From contig NZ_QXFI01000034.1 of NCBI RefSeq assembly GCF_003584135.1, positions 1 through 44,943 on the forward strand: 44,943 bases of DNA, written 5' to 3'. How positions within the stretch are numbered: the stretch's first letter is position 1; each line of letters starts with the position of its first letter. The notes below the pieces were generated by a model that saw nothing but the letters and a program-made list of their open reading frames with translations, searched no databases and was not told the origin of the DNA. Positions 1 through 9,945 of this stretch are shown here, in pieces. The stretch comes from Flagellimonas pelagia. GTDB taxonomy: Bacteria; Bacteroidota; Bacteroidia; Flavobacteriales; Flavobacteriaceae. The translations under genes and the position numbers were made by a program.

Positions 1-324
1 AAATGTGGCAATCAAAGCGAGATTTGTGGTATTACCGGTCATGGAATGTTTCTGCACAATGGACAAATGGCTGATGGCAAAGAACAAAATAATGGTCGCC
101 AAACTAACAATGACAAGCCAAGAGGTATAAGTCTCGTTCAAACTGCCCAACATAAAACCGATTATGGCCGTTATCGGAAATGTTCGAATACCGGCAAACC
201 CCTGCTCATCCTTTAGCTTGTCATATTCCCTTTCCAGTCCAAGGATAAGACCTATACCCGTGCTTAGGAGTACCCCCAGAATGTAGGGGCTTAATAGCTC
301 ACTTATGTTTTGATGTGTTTGCAT
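1..324 (-). CDS. MgtC/SapB-DUF4010 family membrane protein (N-terminal part)
   Basis: The first 108 residues of a protein that runs off the left edge, starting at ATG 324. Three hydrophobic stretches are visible, with the charged motif GLERE near residue 29 followed by AGIRTF near residue 44. That spacing is typical of the cytoplasmic loop of MgtC/SapB-type proteins, in particular the long DUF4010 form. Family members are inner-membrane proteins linked to Mg2+ or stress homeostasis; the transported substrate is usually unknown. The start overlaps the stop of the site-2 protease gene by one base (TAATG), which suggests translational coupling. The C-terminal half is outside the window, so DUF4010 itself cannot be confirmed. 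Confidence 0.7.
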   Translation of the reverse strand, partial: MQTHQNISELLSPYILGVLLSTGIGLILGLEREYDKLKDEQGFAGIRTFPITAIIGFMLGSLNETYTSWLVIVSLATIILFFAISHLSIVQKHSMTGNTTNLALIATF

Positions 325-1406
325 TATTTTTTTCTTTCCCTTGTAACTATTATCATTTCATTAATTCCTTTCAGGGTCACAATTCCTTTCAGCTGCCCGT
401 CATCCAAGACCGTGGCAAACTGGGAATTGTTAGACATGAGCTTTTCGTACACCTGCTGTAGGGGCATATTTGTGTCTACTGTTACAAAATCTTTTCTCAT
501 AAGATCGGATACATAGGAATCATTGCCATATGAGGAAAGCCCCTTGATCAGGTCCTTTCGTGTCAGCACGCCATGCACATGATTATTTTCTGTGACCAAA
601 AAAACCTCTTCTTGGGTACTTTGCAATATCTGCACCAGGTTTCCCAAGGTTTCCGTGGGCGATAAACAGGTATATTGTGCAATCAAAACATCCTTTACGG
701 TAAATCCGACCAGAGCAGATTTGCCACTTTCGTGCATTTGCTCGACTCCGGCACCTAGATAGATGAACAGGCCAATAAAAACCAACCAGAAATTAGAGAA
801 AAAACCAAGAAAAACGAATACTATGGCTAAAAACTGGCCTACCCGTGCGGCAATGGTCGTTGCTTTCAGCTTATCTAACCTGAATGCCAATAGTGCCCTC
901 AACACTCTTCCACCGTCCATTGGAAAAGCTGGTATCAAATTAAAGACCGCTAGGATCAAATTCGCAGCCATGATGTTAAACCAGAAATCTTCACCGCTCA
1001 TGTGGTCTATTTTCGAAATTGGCAACAGTTCATCGTTAACGTAGAGAAGAACAAAAAGGGTCCCGGCAATCACAATATTTACTACAGGGCCGGCCAGTGC
1101 CACCACCAGTTCCTGGGCAGGTTTATCCGGCATTCTATTGAGACTGGCGACGCCACCAATGGGATAGAGCGTAATATCACGCGTTGGGATATTATATTTT
1201 TTGGCCGCGAGCGCATGGCCAAATTCGTGTAGGACAACGCAGGCAAAGAGAACGATGATGAAAAATGCTCCCTTTATGCCTTCTGTCCAACCATGGCCCA
1301 TTTCAAAATGCATCATGAATATCCATCCGACAATGATCCAAAACGTCCAGTGGACGAAGACCTTGATGCCCGCATAGCTTCCAATAAAGAGGGACCATTT
1401 TTTCAT
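324..1406 (-). CDS. Site-2 protease family (M50) with C-terminal CBS pair
   Basis: A 360-residue integral-membrane zinc metalloprotease. The zinc motif HEFGH is at residues 60-64, and the second signature, with FPMDGGR around 161-167, supplies the third ligand D164. Several transmembrane helices span roughly residues 15-215. Residues about 235-355 form a CBS domain pair, which in this subfamily (SpoIVFB/Rip3-like) usually senses nucleotides. Family members cut transmembrane substrates such as anti-sigma factors; the substrate here is unknown. The start overlaps the stop of the upstream gene by four bases (ATGA), and its stop overlaps the MgtC-like start. The length is normal and no residue appears to be missing. 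Confidence 0.9.
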   Translation of the reverse strand: MKKWSLFIGSYAGIKVFVHWTFWIIVGWIFMMHFEMGHGWTEGIKGAFFIIVLFACVVLHEFGHALAAKKYNIPTRDITLYPIGGVASLNRMPDKPAQELVVALAGPVVNIVIAGTLFVLLYVNDELLPISKIDHMSGEDFWFNIMAANLILAVFNLIPAFPMDGGRVLRALLAFRLDKLKATTIAARVGQFLAIVFVFLGFFSNFWLVFIGLFIYLGAGVEQMHESGKSALVGFTVKDVLIAQYTCLSPTETLGNLVQILQSTQEEVFLVTENNHVHGVLTRKDLIKGLSSYGNDSYVSDLMRKDFVTVDTNMPLQQVYEKLMSNNSQFATVLDDGQLKGIVTLKGINEMIIVTRERKK

Positions 1407-3760
1407 GTGTTCTGTATTTTAAGGGTTTTTGATCTGTACGCCAGCACTATCACCAAACCGTATCCTAACAGGGCAAGAAGGAATACAAATCTATAACCGT
1501 AAAGGATGGAAATGACAACGGCAAAGATCGAGGCGGCAACGCCTGCCACGCTTGATATACCCAATAAATAGGGAATGCTTTTCTTCTCTTTCAGGGAGGA
1601 GGCCTTTTTCAGCAATACCGGAAAAGGGATTCCTATAAAGAAAGACGGAAGCAGCAAAAATAGGGCGATCCAGAATTCAGATAGTTGTTTATACCATATA
1701 GGGAGCAGTACGTAAACGGTTAGTAAGGAAACCAAAATAACCAAGACCGTGTATGTGATGAGCTTTCGGGAAAGATTTTTTTTGAAAGCCCCCGTCACAA
1801 GGCTGCCCAAGCCATTGCCCAACAAAAATGTAAAAAGCAGCAATGAAAAAGACTGTGATGGATTGGAAAGTTTTAAGTTGAGTACCTGAAAAAGATATCC
1901 CTGTACGAGGATATATGAGAACCCCAACAAAAAGGAAACGAGTGCCCAGGCCCTAAATTTTCTTCGTATATATAAAGAGGTGCTTTCTGAAAAAGAGACC
2001 GATTTCCATCCGTTCATATGATTGAAAATGAACCACCCGATGATGAACAGACCAAGCCATAAAGGGGTGGTCATGGCATCGGGTAGGCCATTGTTGTAAT
2101 TAAAAAAATAGGGGGAATCATCGGAAACCGGACTCAAGTTTATGGAAGCGGCTTTCCAAAGTTCATCATACGCATAAGATCCGTTGGAGATATCGTACAA
2201 CAGTTTGTCGAACATGAACCATTGATAGTTTACGTTCTGCACGATGGTGTCCAAACTTTCCTGTCTGATATACGGAAAATAAAACGGCTCCTTGTCCAAT
2301 CCATAATAGTGTGCGGTATTATGTGCCTCCTCCATTGTTTTTTGTTCAAAAGGGTTCTTTTTAATGACCAATACAGGGTTCATTTCGTCGGAATAGATAT
2401 ACACCTTTTTTAACGCCTCTATTTGATTGACCCCCATCCGATCCTGGAGCTCCAAAAAGTTCGCCAACATTTTATATACCTCCTGCCTTCCGTGCATCGT
2501 AAAATAGATGGCCCCGTCTTCCGTTAAACCATCCAAATAATCGGCAAGTGCCTCCATGGTGAACAGATAGTTCTCGGTAAGTCCATAAAAATCGGTGCCC
2601 CTTGAACTTTTGGTCACCGGAATGGTCAATATGATGGCATCAAATTTTCCCTTGTTCTCAATTATGAAATTTCTTCCTTCGTTCACATGTACCTTTATGT
2701 TCTCCTTATCGAGGAAGGTAGAGGGATTGTATTTTTCCATCAATGCTACAAAGGAAGGGTTGACCTCTGCTGCCTCGATATATTTAAAGCCCATGAAGTA
2801 TGTTGTGGCAATATCTATTCCACCACCGGGACCTATTATCAGCACCGAATCCTTTTCCTTTTCGCTTAAAAAGTTCAAAGCAAATACGGCCGGAAATCCG
2901 GATAATACTTTTCTCATTTTAACAGTATCCTTTGCAAGTTCATCGATATCGATAACTTTGGTTCCCGCAGCAGCATCTATAAACATTGATTTGGACACGG
3001 TACCATCAGGATATGTGAACTTTACAAGATCCGTCTGACCAAAAGCACTCCAGCGGCTTTCGATTTTTTCGCTTTTAAAAGCGGGGTTGGCCATCAATCG
3101 GTACAAATCCTTGGACGGGTCTTTGGCAACGGGTATAGTGAAGTTCAGGGCATCTTTTGCAAATCCCATTAGAAAAATAACGCCAAGCACTAAGGGGGCC
3201 AGTATTTTTGAATAACGGTTCTTGTGTGCTATCAAGGCTACTACCAGGGCCAGCAGCAGTAACCCTATAGCAATCGCCACCACCTGTGCCAAGCCAAACG
3301 TGTTGAGCAAAAAAACGGAGGTGAGTGCACCTGTGGCCGCCCCTATAAGGTCTAAGGCATATAAGGTTGACAAGTGCCGATTATCCGTTTCAAAAATATG
3401 GGCATAGACTATTCCGATGGCCATGAACGGAATAGTTGACAAGAATATAAAAATGGGCAGGCCAAAATCAGTGGACGACGAAACGCCCAGTTGTGAAAGG
3501 CTGAGCAAAAGGGCAAAACTGAGAAACATCGTGACGGACGGTAGTGCCATCCACCAAAGCCATGAATGATTAATCATCTTGGAATATTTGGCATACGTGA
3601 TCTGGCCAATACCCAAACCCAGTATGGAAAATGCAATGATAATGAGGACGAAATGAAAACTAAGAAGGTACGAGAACAGTCTTGACAGACTTATCTCGAA
3701 GACTATGGTAGCCGCAGTCAGCAAGAAAATAATCGCTATGTTGGTCGACGCTCTTTTCAT
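1403..3760 (-). CDS. Membrane-embedded spermidine-synthase-like protein
   Basis: A 785-residue protein in three parts. Residues 1 to about 215 are a run of hydrophobic helices. A soluble Rossmann domain of about 320 residues contains the nucleotide-binding turn IGPGGGID (near residue 306) and an acidic AAEVNPS strand after it. A second block of about six helices fills residues 570-780. This is the architecture of fused-membrane spermidine-synthase-like proteins. The aminopropyltransferase signature, normally an Asp-rich DSTDP-like strand end, reads [10 protein letters not shown] here, so the catalytic Asp seems absent and true spermidine synthesis is unlikely. The gene lies 7 bp after pfkA and overlaps the protease gene by 4 bp. 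The family assignment is solid; the reaction is unknown. Confidence 0.8.
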   Translation of the reverse strand: MKRASTNIAIIFLLTAATIVFEISLSRLFSYLLSFHFVLIIIAFSILGLGIGQITYAKYSKMINHSWLWWMALPSVTMFLSFALLLSLSQLGVSSSTDFGLPIFIFLSTIPFMAIGIVYAHIFETDNRHLSTLYALDLIGAATGALTSVFLLNTFGLAQVVAIAIGLLLLALVVALIAHKNRYSKILAPLVLGVIFLMGFAKDALNFTIPVAKDPSKDLYRLMANPAFKSEKIESRWSAFGQTDLVKFTYPDGTVSKSMFIDAAAGTKVIDIDELAKDTVKMRKVLSGFPAVFALNFLSEKEKDSVLIIGPGGGIDIATTYFMGFKYIEAAEVNPSFVALMEKYNPSTFLDKENIKVHVNEGRNFIIENKGKFDAIILTIPVTKSSRGTDFYGLTENYLFTMEALADYLDGLTEDGAIYFTMHGRQEVYKMLANFLELQDRMGVNQIEALKKVYIYSDEMNPVLVIKKNPFEQKTMEEAHNTAHYYGLDKEPFYFPYIRQESLDTIVQNVNYQWFMFDKLLYDISNGSYAYDELWKAASINLSPVSDDSPYFFNYNNGLPDAMTTPLWLGLFIIGWFIFNHMNGWKSVSFSESTSLYIRRKFRAWALVSFLLGFSYILVQGYLFQVLNLKLSNPSQSFSLLLFTFLLGNGLGSLVTGAFKKNLSRKLITYTVLVILVSLLTVYVLLPIWYKQLSEFWIALFLLLPSFFIGIPFPVLLKKASSLKEKKSIPYLLGISSVAGVAASIFAVVISILYGYRFVFLLALLGYGLVIVLAYRSKTLKIQNT

Positions 3761-3767
3761 TGTAATT

Positions 3768-4751
3768 TTAGCTTCCGAAAATTTTCAAGAGACTCCGCAG
3801 TTCATCGTTCACTTGATGTTCCTTTACCACTTGGTCAAACGGGGTAAGGCTCAGTTGGTTGTTCAAGATTCCCGCCATGACATTCTTTCTTCCATGTAAA
3901 AGTGCCTCTACGGCAGCAGTGCCGAGCCGTATGCCCAACATTCGATCAAATGCCGAGGCGTTTCCACCGCGTTGTACATGGCCCAGTTTGGCAATGCGCA
4001 AGTCCACTTCAGGGTTTATTTCCTTTATCTTTTTGGCTGCCGGCTCGACCCCTAGTTCATCCCCTTCTGAAACAATCACAACAAAGGCCTCTTCACGATC
4101 GTAGCTTCCCGCCTTTTCCAACAATTGAGTAAAGTCATGCCCACTTTCAGGTATCAAAATGGCATCTGCACCCGTACCCAATCCGGAATGGATGGCAATA
4201 TACCCGCAGTCCCTGCCCATTACCTCTATCAGAAATATTCGATTATGGGACTCCGCCGTATCCCTGATCTTATCAATGTTTTCAATTGCGGTGTTCACTG
4301 CAGAATCGAAACCGAGTGTAAAATCGGTACCTGCCAGATCATTATCGATGGTGCCGGGAATGCCCAAGAACGGCAGGTCACAGATTTCTGAAAATGCCAA
4401 TAGCCCTTTGAAGGTGCCATCACCACCAATAGCAATCAGGGCATCGACCTTGTTCGTTTCAAGAATTTGCATAGCTCGTTGTCTTCCCTCCAGCGTCAAA
4501 AACCGCTTGCTCCTTGCTGTTTTCAACAATGTGCCGCCTCTGTGAACGTTCTTTTTCAGTTGACTGGAATCCAACTGTACTAGGTCACCGTCGATTAGGC
4601 CTTCGTAACCTTTTTTAAAACCGCTGAGCCTTAGGTTGTTCATCTCAGCCGTTTTGGCCACCCCGTGCAAGGCGGCGTTCATTCCCGGGGAATCGCCCCC
4701 AGATGTGAATACGCCTATGTGTTTAATAGTCTTCATACTCTTATTCTTCAT
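3768..4751 (-). CDS. pfkA: ATP-dependent 6-phosphofructokinase
   Basis: A 327-residue protein of normal bacterial PfkA length. It phosphorylates fructose-6-phosphate to fructose-1,6-bisphosphate in the cytoplasm. Visible signatures are the N-terminal nucleotide loop FTSGGDSPGMNA (about 15-26), GGDGT at 109-113, the catalytic PGTIDND at 132-138, MGRDCGYIA around 178-186, and HVQRGG near the C-terminal substrate site. The residue after GGD is Gly, which marks ATP rather than pyrophosphate as donor. A second Met at residue 6 (MKTIKHIG) is an equally good start. The gene is 111 bp downstream of the acetate-kinase homologue and 7 bp upstream of the spermidine-synthase-like gene. Confidence 0.95.
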   Translation of the reverse strand: MKNKSMKTIKHIGVFTSGGDSPGMNAALHGVAKTAEMNNLRLSGFKKGYEGLIDGDLVQLDSSQLKKNVHRGGTLLKTARSKRFLTLEGRQRAMQILETNKVDALIAIGGDGTFKGLLAFSEICDLPFLGIPGTIDNDLAGTDFTLGFDSAVNTAIENIDKIRDTAESHNRIFLIEVMGRDCGYIAIHSGLGTGADAILIPESGHDFTQLLEKAGSYDREEAFVVIVSEGDELGVEPAAKKIKEINPEVDLRIAKLGHVQRGGNASAFDRMLGIRLGTAAVEALLHGRKNVMAGILNNQLSLTPFDQVVKEHQVNDELRSLLKIFGS

Positions 4752-4862
4752 AATTTTTTACAGGTATATTACAAGAAAATCACCCAGCCCGGTTTTCAAC
4801 GCTTCGTTCTGACAAACGGATATTTAGCACCGGACCGGAACAGGGAAACCGGAATATTCTTT
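4752..4862. other. 111-bp spacer between ackA-like gene and pfkA
   Basis: The largest gap in the minus-strand array between 1.4 and 18 kb. No ORF, convincing hairpin or -33/-7 promoter pair was seen. It could hold an internal promoter for pfkA and the three genes after it. Confidence 0.3.
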
Positions 4863-6161
4863 TTACCCATCCCATATGGTGAATTTGTCAATATTTTTTC
4901 GAGTGGAAACCCTTGGCCTTTTTTGCCCTCCCCTCTTTTGGGGTGAAATTACTTTATCATAACTTTTATCTTTAAAATATTGATTGGCCAAGCTCTCTGC
5001 AATAACCAATTCTTCATCGGCATGAATTACCATGACCAGCACTTTACTTTGCTCTTTAGAGATTTTAGATGAATTTTTTCTGTTTTGTCCCTCATCGAGC
5101 CCAATACCTAAAAAGTCAAGTCCTTGACAAATCCTGGATCGTATTATTGGGGAATTTTCACCGATGTCACCCGAGAAAACCAGCACATCCAAACCGCCCA
5201 AGACAGCGGTAAACGCCCCGATCCACTTTCTTACTTGATAGCAGAAGGAAGTTACAGCTTCCGCTGCCCTTCGGTCAACATCTTCTTTTAAAAGTAAATC
5301 AAGCATATTCGTACTTGTTTCGGAGATTTTTGGCGAACCGCCCTCATCATCTGTTAAGCTGTTGGGCTGTTTTGACCCCATCCGTTCTTTTTTCAGTAAA
5401 TGCGCAAAATCGCCAAGATCTAAATCTCCGCTTCTTGTACCCATGACGAACCCCCCCAGTGGTGTAAACCCCATGCCGGCATCTATGCTCTTGCCCTCCT
5501 TGACGGCAGTTATACTGGCCTCTTTGCCAAGATGTGCAAGAATGAGCCTTCCATCGGCTTTTTGAATACCTATCCTTTTTTTAAGTTCCATCATGATATG
5601 GGAAAACGATTGCCCATGAAAGCCATGCCCGTGCGTGCGTGCCCGTTCAAAATGCCTTGGAATGAAAGGGGGTATCTTGGCAGCCTTGGGCAGGTTCACC
5701 AGAAAACTGGTATCAAAAAAAGCTACCTGCTGTAATGCCGGAAATCGCATTGTGAACGTTTCAACAATCTCAATCTCAGTTGAAAGACAGTTAGGAATAT
5801 TATAGTCGGCAATCTGTTTCAGTTCGTTCAATAGGGCGGTATCGATTACTTTCGGCCCAGGATAGTTCAATCCATATGTTATCTTGTGTCCTATGTAACC
5901 AATACGATCGAAGCCGGGTTGGTTTTTTAGCCAACCTATTAAAAAAACGGTCGCTTGATAAAAGCCAGGAGCGTATATCCGTGAATTTTCCCTTTCATTG
6001 CCTTTAACATGGGTAACCCTGAAAACCTCTTTGCCGGATCCGAGGTGACGAATATCACCAAAAAGTTCCTTCACGGGATTTTCTGCCATTTCATACATTG
6101 TGAACCTAATATTTGATGGTCCGGCACTGATTGTTAAAAGGAGTGGGTTTTGCAGGTACAT
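4863..6161 (-). CDS. Acetate/propionate kinase family protein, degenerate active site
   Basis: A 432-residue member of the acetokinase family. The fold is clear: the beta-strand FFDTSF with D150, HGFHG near 180, the strand AHLG at 209-212, GTRSGDLD at 241-248, and the C-terminal DEELVI. Compared with canonical AckA, several active-site positions differ. The N-terminal N-x-G-S-S-S-x-K loop reads SAGPSNIR (12-19), the GHRxxHGG motif reads GHKITYGL (R to K93, His lost), the conserved His of the substrate loop is absent near 124, and the LGNG loop reads LGKE (N to K213). R243 and D150 remain. About 35 extra basic residues follow the usual C-terminus. It may be a weak or altered kinase, or a non-catalytic paralogue. 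No phosphotransacetylase gene is adjacent. Confidence 0.85.
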   Translation of the reverse strand: MYLQNPLLLTISAGPSNIRFTMYEMAENPVKELFGDIRHLGSGKEVFRVTHVKGNERENSRIYAPGFYQATVFLIGWLKNQPGFDRIGYIGHKITYGLNYPGPKVIDTALLNELKQIADYNIPNCLSTEIEIVETFTMRFPALQQVAFFDTSFLVNLPKAAKIPPFIPRHFERARTHGHGFHGQSFSHIMMELKKRIGIQKADGRLILAHLGKEASITAVKEGKSIDAGMGFTPLGGFVMGTRSGDLDLGDFAHLLKKERMGSKQPNSLTDDEGGSPKISETSTNMLDLLLKEDVDRRAAEAVTSFCYQVRKWIGAFTAVLGGLDVLVFSGDIGENSPIIRSRICQGLDFLGIGLDEGQNRKNSSKISKEQSKVLVMVIHADEELVIAESLANQYFKDKSYDKVISPQKRGGQKRPRVSTRKNIDKFTIWDG

Positions 6162-6175
6162 TTTAACTTGTGATT

Positions 6176-6397
6176 TTATTGGTTATCGTTATCTTCAAAA
6201 GCACAGCTCTTGTTTTCCATAAATTCGGCGGCCATCTTTTTGTATTCCTCGCCAAGGTGCTCTCCGCACCATTCAAGAAGGGCCGGCTGTTCGAAAGACG
6301 TGGTATTGCGGACCGCCTTTTTCAGTTCCATCCTCAACAACCTCTTGTCGAAGCTGACTTTTTTTAATATGGTTTCGTGATATTCCAGTGTTTTCAT
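6176..6397 (-). CDS. Small soluble protein of unknown function, 73 aa
   Basis: Not recognised. It is a charged, predicted helical protein of 73 residues with no signal peptide or membrane segment. It has one Cys in the middle (EWCGEHL) and one near the C-terminus (KSCAFED). It sits between the glucan phosphorylase gene (24-bp gap) and the acetate-kinase homologue (14-bp gap), in the same direction. That tight packing is the main support for a real gene. Its N-terminal pattern of E/K-rich helices would suit a small regulator or stress protein, but that is only a guess. Confidence 0.65.
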   Translation of the reverse strand: MKTLEYHETILKKVSFDKRLLRMELKKAVRNTTSFEQPALLEWCGEHLGEEYKKMAAEFMENKSCAFEDNDNQ

Positions 6398-6421
6398 TTG
6401 TCCGATTATTTGAAATTTGAT

Positions 6422-8968
6422 TTAATGCTGCCATAATATCAAGTTATTCTCCAACGGTACGGATACACCTTCGTAGTTCGGTGCAATACGAACCGTGTAG
6501 TGATCAATTGGCCGGTCAGTAATTACCTGTGCGTAAAAGTTATGTTCCCCTTCTTCGCCCATCCAATCAAATTTCATCGTGTTTCTTTCGGGCGTTTTGC
6601 CGTTAACACCTTCTGCGAAAAGTTCTACCTGAATATGCTTGGGGTCAATACCATTCAGCCAAATGGGTGCTCTAACATGATGTTTATGGCGCTCACTTTC
6701 AATCTGAACTTTTCCGAATTTTATGGTATCCCATCTTTTCATAAGTTCGTTTTGCGTGTCTAAAATCCTTTTTCCAGCAGCTCCCTTTTTTGCCGCACGC
6801 CTCTTGTATTTTTCTGCTGCAGGCAGATAAAATTGTTCTGTGTACTCCCTTACCGTTCGATTGGTCGAAAAACGGGGCGTTAGGGTCGCCATACTTTTTC
6901 GCATTCTCCCTACCCACTGTTCAGGGATGCCTTTTTTGTTACGTGAATAAAATTCGGGTACTATTTGTTGCTCCAGAATTTCATATAAAGCTATCGCCTC
7001 GGCAGCATCCAAAGCAGGGTCATCACCATGTTCTTGTCCATCACCCAATGCCCAGCCCACTTCTGGGGTGAATGCCTCGGCCCACCAACCGTCCAGTTCC
7101 GATAAGTTGAGGCCACCGTTTACAAGTACTTTCATGCCACTGGTACCACTGGCTTCCCAGGGCCGTCTCGGGGTATTGAGCCATACATCAACGCCCTGGA
7201 CCAAATTTTCCGTCAACAGCATGTCATAATCACTTAGAAAAAGGACATGCCTGTACAAATTATGTTGTTGGATGAACTGCGCCCACTTTTGTATCAACCC
7301 TTTTCCCGCTTCATCAAATGGGGGCGCTTTGCCGGCCAAAACCAATTGTAACGGATGTTCCGAATTGGTCAGAATTCGGACCAAACGTTCGGGATCGTAC
7401 AATAAGAGATCCGGTCTTTTGTAAGGCACAAACCGGCGGGCAAAGCCCAAGGTCAATGTGTCCGGGTCAAGAACTTGGTCGGCGATTTCGACCACTTCAG
7501 ATGGTAGGCCCGAGACTATTGCCTGTCTCTCAAACCTTTCCCTTATAAAATCGACAAGACGATTTCTGGATTGGTTCCTAAACTCCCAAAGTTTTCCGTC
7601 GGATAGCTTAGAAATATGTGCCGAATGGTCATCGAGTTCGCCCCGCCAGCGATCTTTTCCGCAGGCTGCTGTCCATACCTTGTCCGCATATTCAGAATCC
7701 CAAGAGGGCATATGAACCCCGTTGGTGACATGGCCAACAGGTATTTCTTGTATCGGCCATCGCTTAAAGAGATTTCGAAAAAGATTTCTGCTAACCTCGC
7801 CGTGTAAACGACTGACGCCGTTCACCGCACCGCTACCGCGAATGGCCAGATAGGCCATGTTGAAGCTCTCCCAATGATTATTGGAATCTGCCCTGCCCAA
7901 GGCCATCAGGTCATTGAAATCGATACCCAATTCGTTTTTGGCGTATTGGCCAAGAAACTGTTCCATTAGCATTGGACTGAAATGATCAAAACCGGCAGCA
8001 ACCGCTGTATGGGTGGTAAACAGGTTGCCTGCCCGGGTAACGGCAAGTGCCCGTTCAAAAGAAGTTCCATTCATCTTCATAAAATCGCTGGCACGTTCCA
8101 GCACGAGAAAGGCTGCATGGCCTTCGTTCATATGGCACACTTCTGGCTGGATATTCAGGGCCTTAAGTAATTTGTAGCCCCCGATACCCAGAACAATCTC
8201 TTGTTTTATGCGATGGTCGGGGCCACCTCCATATAGCTCGTCGGTAATACCACGATGGAGGGGCAAATTGGCGGCATCGTTGCTATCCAATAGATATAGC
8301 TTTGACCTTCCTACCTGTACCTGCCATGTCCTTAGCCATAGCGGGTGACCGGGCAACGATACCTTTATGCGAAGCCACTCCCCGTTGGGTAGGCGTAAGG
8401 GCGTAACGGGCAATTGCCCTGGGTCATTGTGCGGGAACAAGGCATTTTGTGAGCCAAATTTGTCGATTTCCTGACGGAAATACCCTTTGGCATAGAGTAG
8501 CCCCACGGCCACGACCGGTACGCCCAGGTCACTTGCCGATTTCAACTGATCTCCGGCCACGTTGCCCAGGCCGCCTGCATAAATGGGCAGTGCCTCGCTC
8601 AGCATATACTCCATGCTGAAATAGGCAACACACTTAAGCTGGGTCTTGGCATAGTTTTGTTGAAACCAGTTCGGGGCCGATAGTGCTTTTTCGTTCTCAT
8701 TCAAAAGGCTTTTGATTTTCGCCCGGAATTCTGGATCGTTCAAATGCCCCTCAAGCCGGTCGCGTGAAACGGTCTGCAAGATTACCCATGGATTTTGGGT
8801 AAGTTTCCAAAGTTCGGGGTCTAATTGTTGCCATAGTTTATCCGAGGCATGGTTCCATGACCAGCGAATGTTCAGGGCAAGTTCCAAAAGGTCATCGATT
8901 CCCTCGACATCAGTGTGTATCAATCCGTAGAGTTGATCAATATGATTTTTTTGTTCTTTCATTTTCAT
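6422..8968 (-). CDS. glgP: Alpha-glucan (glycogen/maltodextrin) phosphorylase, short GT35 form
   Basis: Releases glucose-1-phosphate from alpha-1,4-glucans with phosphate and pyridoxal phosphate. The N-terminal part, with LALNIRWSWNHASD, is the DUF3417 module of the short alpha-glucan phosphorylases. The core shows EYMLSEALPIYAGGLG, HMNEGHAAF, GFARRFVPYKRP and the pyridoxal-phosphate loop ASGTSGMK (Lys about residue 613), followed by NGG and DGWW. The longer frame to 9016 begins with TTG and overlaps the hydrolase gene. The tandem ATGs at 8968 and 8962 precede the conserved part, so 8968 is preferred, giving 848 residues. The neighbouring amylase and PfkA genes support a role in glucan mobilisation. 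Confidence 0.93.
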   Translation of the reverse strand: MKMKEQKNHIDQLYGLIHTDVEGIDDLLELALNIRWSWNHASDKLWQQLDPELWKLTQNPWVILQTVSRDRLEGHLNDPEFRAKIKSLLNENEKALSAPNWFQQNYAKTQLKCVAYFSMEYMLSEALPIYAGGLGNVAGDQLKSASDLGVPVVAVGLLYAKGYFRQEIDKFGSQNALFPHNDPGQLPVTPLRLPNGEWLRIKVSLPGHPLWLRTWQVQVGRSKLYLLDSNDAANLPLHRGITDELYGGGPDHRIKQEIVLGIGGYKLLKALNIQPEVCHMNEGHAAFLVLERASDFMKMNGTSFERALAVTRAGNLFTTHTAVAAGFDHFSPMLMEQFLGQYAKNELGIDFNDLMALGRADSNNHWESFNMAYLAIRGSGAVNGVSRLHGEVSRNLFRNLFKRWPIQEIPVGHVTNGVHMPSWDSEYADKVWTAACGKDRWRGELDDHSAHISKLSDGKLWEFRNQSRNRLVDFIRERFERQAIVSGLPSEVVEIADQVLDPDTLTLGFARRFVPYKRPDLLLYDPERLVRILTNSEHPLQLVLAGKAPPFDEAGKGLIQKWAQFIQQHNLYRHVLFLSDYDMLLTENLVQGVDVWLNTPRRPWEASGTSGMKVLVNGGLNLSELDGWWAEAFTPEVGWALGDGQEHGDDPALDAAEAIALYEILEQQIVPEFYSRNKKGIPEQWVGRMRKSMATLTPRFSTNRTVREYTEQFYLPAAEKYKRRAAKKGAAGKRILDTQNELMKRWDTIKFGKVQIESERHKHHVRAPIWLNGIDPKHIQVELFAEGVNGKTPERNTMKFDWMGEEGEHNFYAQVITDRPIDHYTVRIAPNYEGVSVPLENNLILWQH

Positions 8969-9005
8969 TTTGTCCTTACATTTCTTCCAATATTGTTCAT
9001 TGCGG

Positions 9006-9914
9006 TTAATGATCAAAAAAATCGCTTATCGCTTTCCAAACCTTAAAGGGCTCTTTTAGAAAGAGTTGGTGGTCACCATTCTCCACACGCATTAACTTAC
9101 TCTTGGTAAATAGACTTGCAAAATTCTCTACATTTACGTAGGGTGCCAATTTATCGACTGTGCCTTGGATAAAGAGGATCTTCCGGTCACGTATGTTTTT
9201 GGCAAGTACAAATAAATTTGTGTTGAGAATTACTTCGTTCAACGAATTGTAATAGCTCTGCCAAGTATGTTTTTTTGAGTCCTTAAAAACGTCATCGGTC
9301 AGATTTTCGGGCTTGAACCATTTAACAATGTATAAGGGGTGTAGCATACAGAACAATTTTCCATATCGGCCTACGGCGAGCGTATCAAAATAAGAACCAT
9401 CGGGCATCTGTTCCAAAAATTGATCCCTGCTTTCAAAGACGGGAAAGCCGATTACGGTCGCTCCCTTAAACCAGTTAGGATGTTTTTCGAATAATGCCAG
9501 CGATATTATGGCTCCCATGGAATGACCGACAATAAGGCTCCCTCCTTTGTCAAACCCCTCTGCCGAGATGACCTTTTCAAGGGCCGTAAGTTGAATTTCG
9601 AGGGTATATTCGCTTTGGGGCTTGGGAGAGTCGCCAAAGCCCAACAAATCGACCAAAAGAAGTCTATGCGTTCCGGTAATTTGTTCTAAACCCCTTTTCC
9701 AATAGTTTTTTGAACCTGCCAGACCATGGATCAAGACCATGTTTTTATCTCCCGAACCCACTATTTCATAGTTCAAGGGCATGGTTTCTGGATCATATTC
9801 AGGAGCTACGGCGACCGTAAGGTATTGGTATCCCGCTACCGACATGATGAGTGCCACAATCGCCAATACTGCCCAAAAGGTCTTTTTCGCTATTTTCATC
9901 ATTGCATGTTTCAT
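9006..9914 (-). CDS. Membrane-anchored alpha/beta hydrolase
   Basis: A 302-residue alpha/beta-fold hydrolase. Residues about 12-32 form a single hydrophobic segment, a signal anchor or uncleaved signal. The oxyanion strand MVLIHGLAGS is at about 59-68, the nucleophile elbow GHSMG puts Ser at 132, and the acid and base are probably D254 (GTVDKL) and H282 (NGDHQLF). The triad is therefore complete. Substrate is not predictable; esterase, lipase or lactonase are all possible. The gene lies 31 bp after the amylase gene and 37 bp before the preferred glgP start. Why it sits among glucan enzymes is not obvious. Confidence 0.88.
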   Translation of the reverse strand: MKHAMMKIAKKTFWAVLAIVALIMSVAGYQYLTVAVAPEYDPETMPLNYEIVGSGDKNMVLIHGLAGSKNYWKRGLEQITGTHRLLLVDLLGFGDSPKPQSEYTLEIQLTALEKVISAEGFDKGGSLIVGHSMGAIISLALFEKHPNWFKGATVIGFPVFESRDQFLEQMPDGSYFDTLAVGRYGKLFCMLHPLYIVKWFKPENLTDDVFKDSKKHTWQSYYNSLNEVILNTNLFVLAKNIRDRKILFIQGTVDKLAPYVNVENFASLFTKSKLMRVENGDHQLFLKEPFKVWKAISDFFDH

Positions 9915-9945
9915 TATCCTATGTCGAACCCGACCTCGTTTTTTC

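Noticed and set aside
8969..9016. Longer start for glgP overlapping the hydrolase gene
   Set aside because: The codon at 9016 is TTG; tandem ATGs at 8968/8962 are better.
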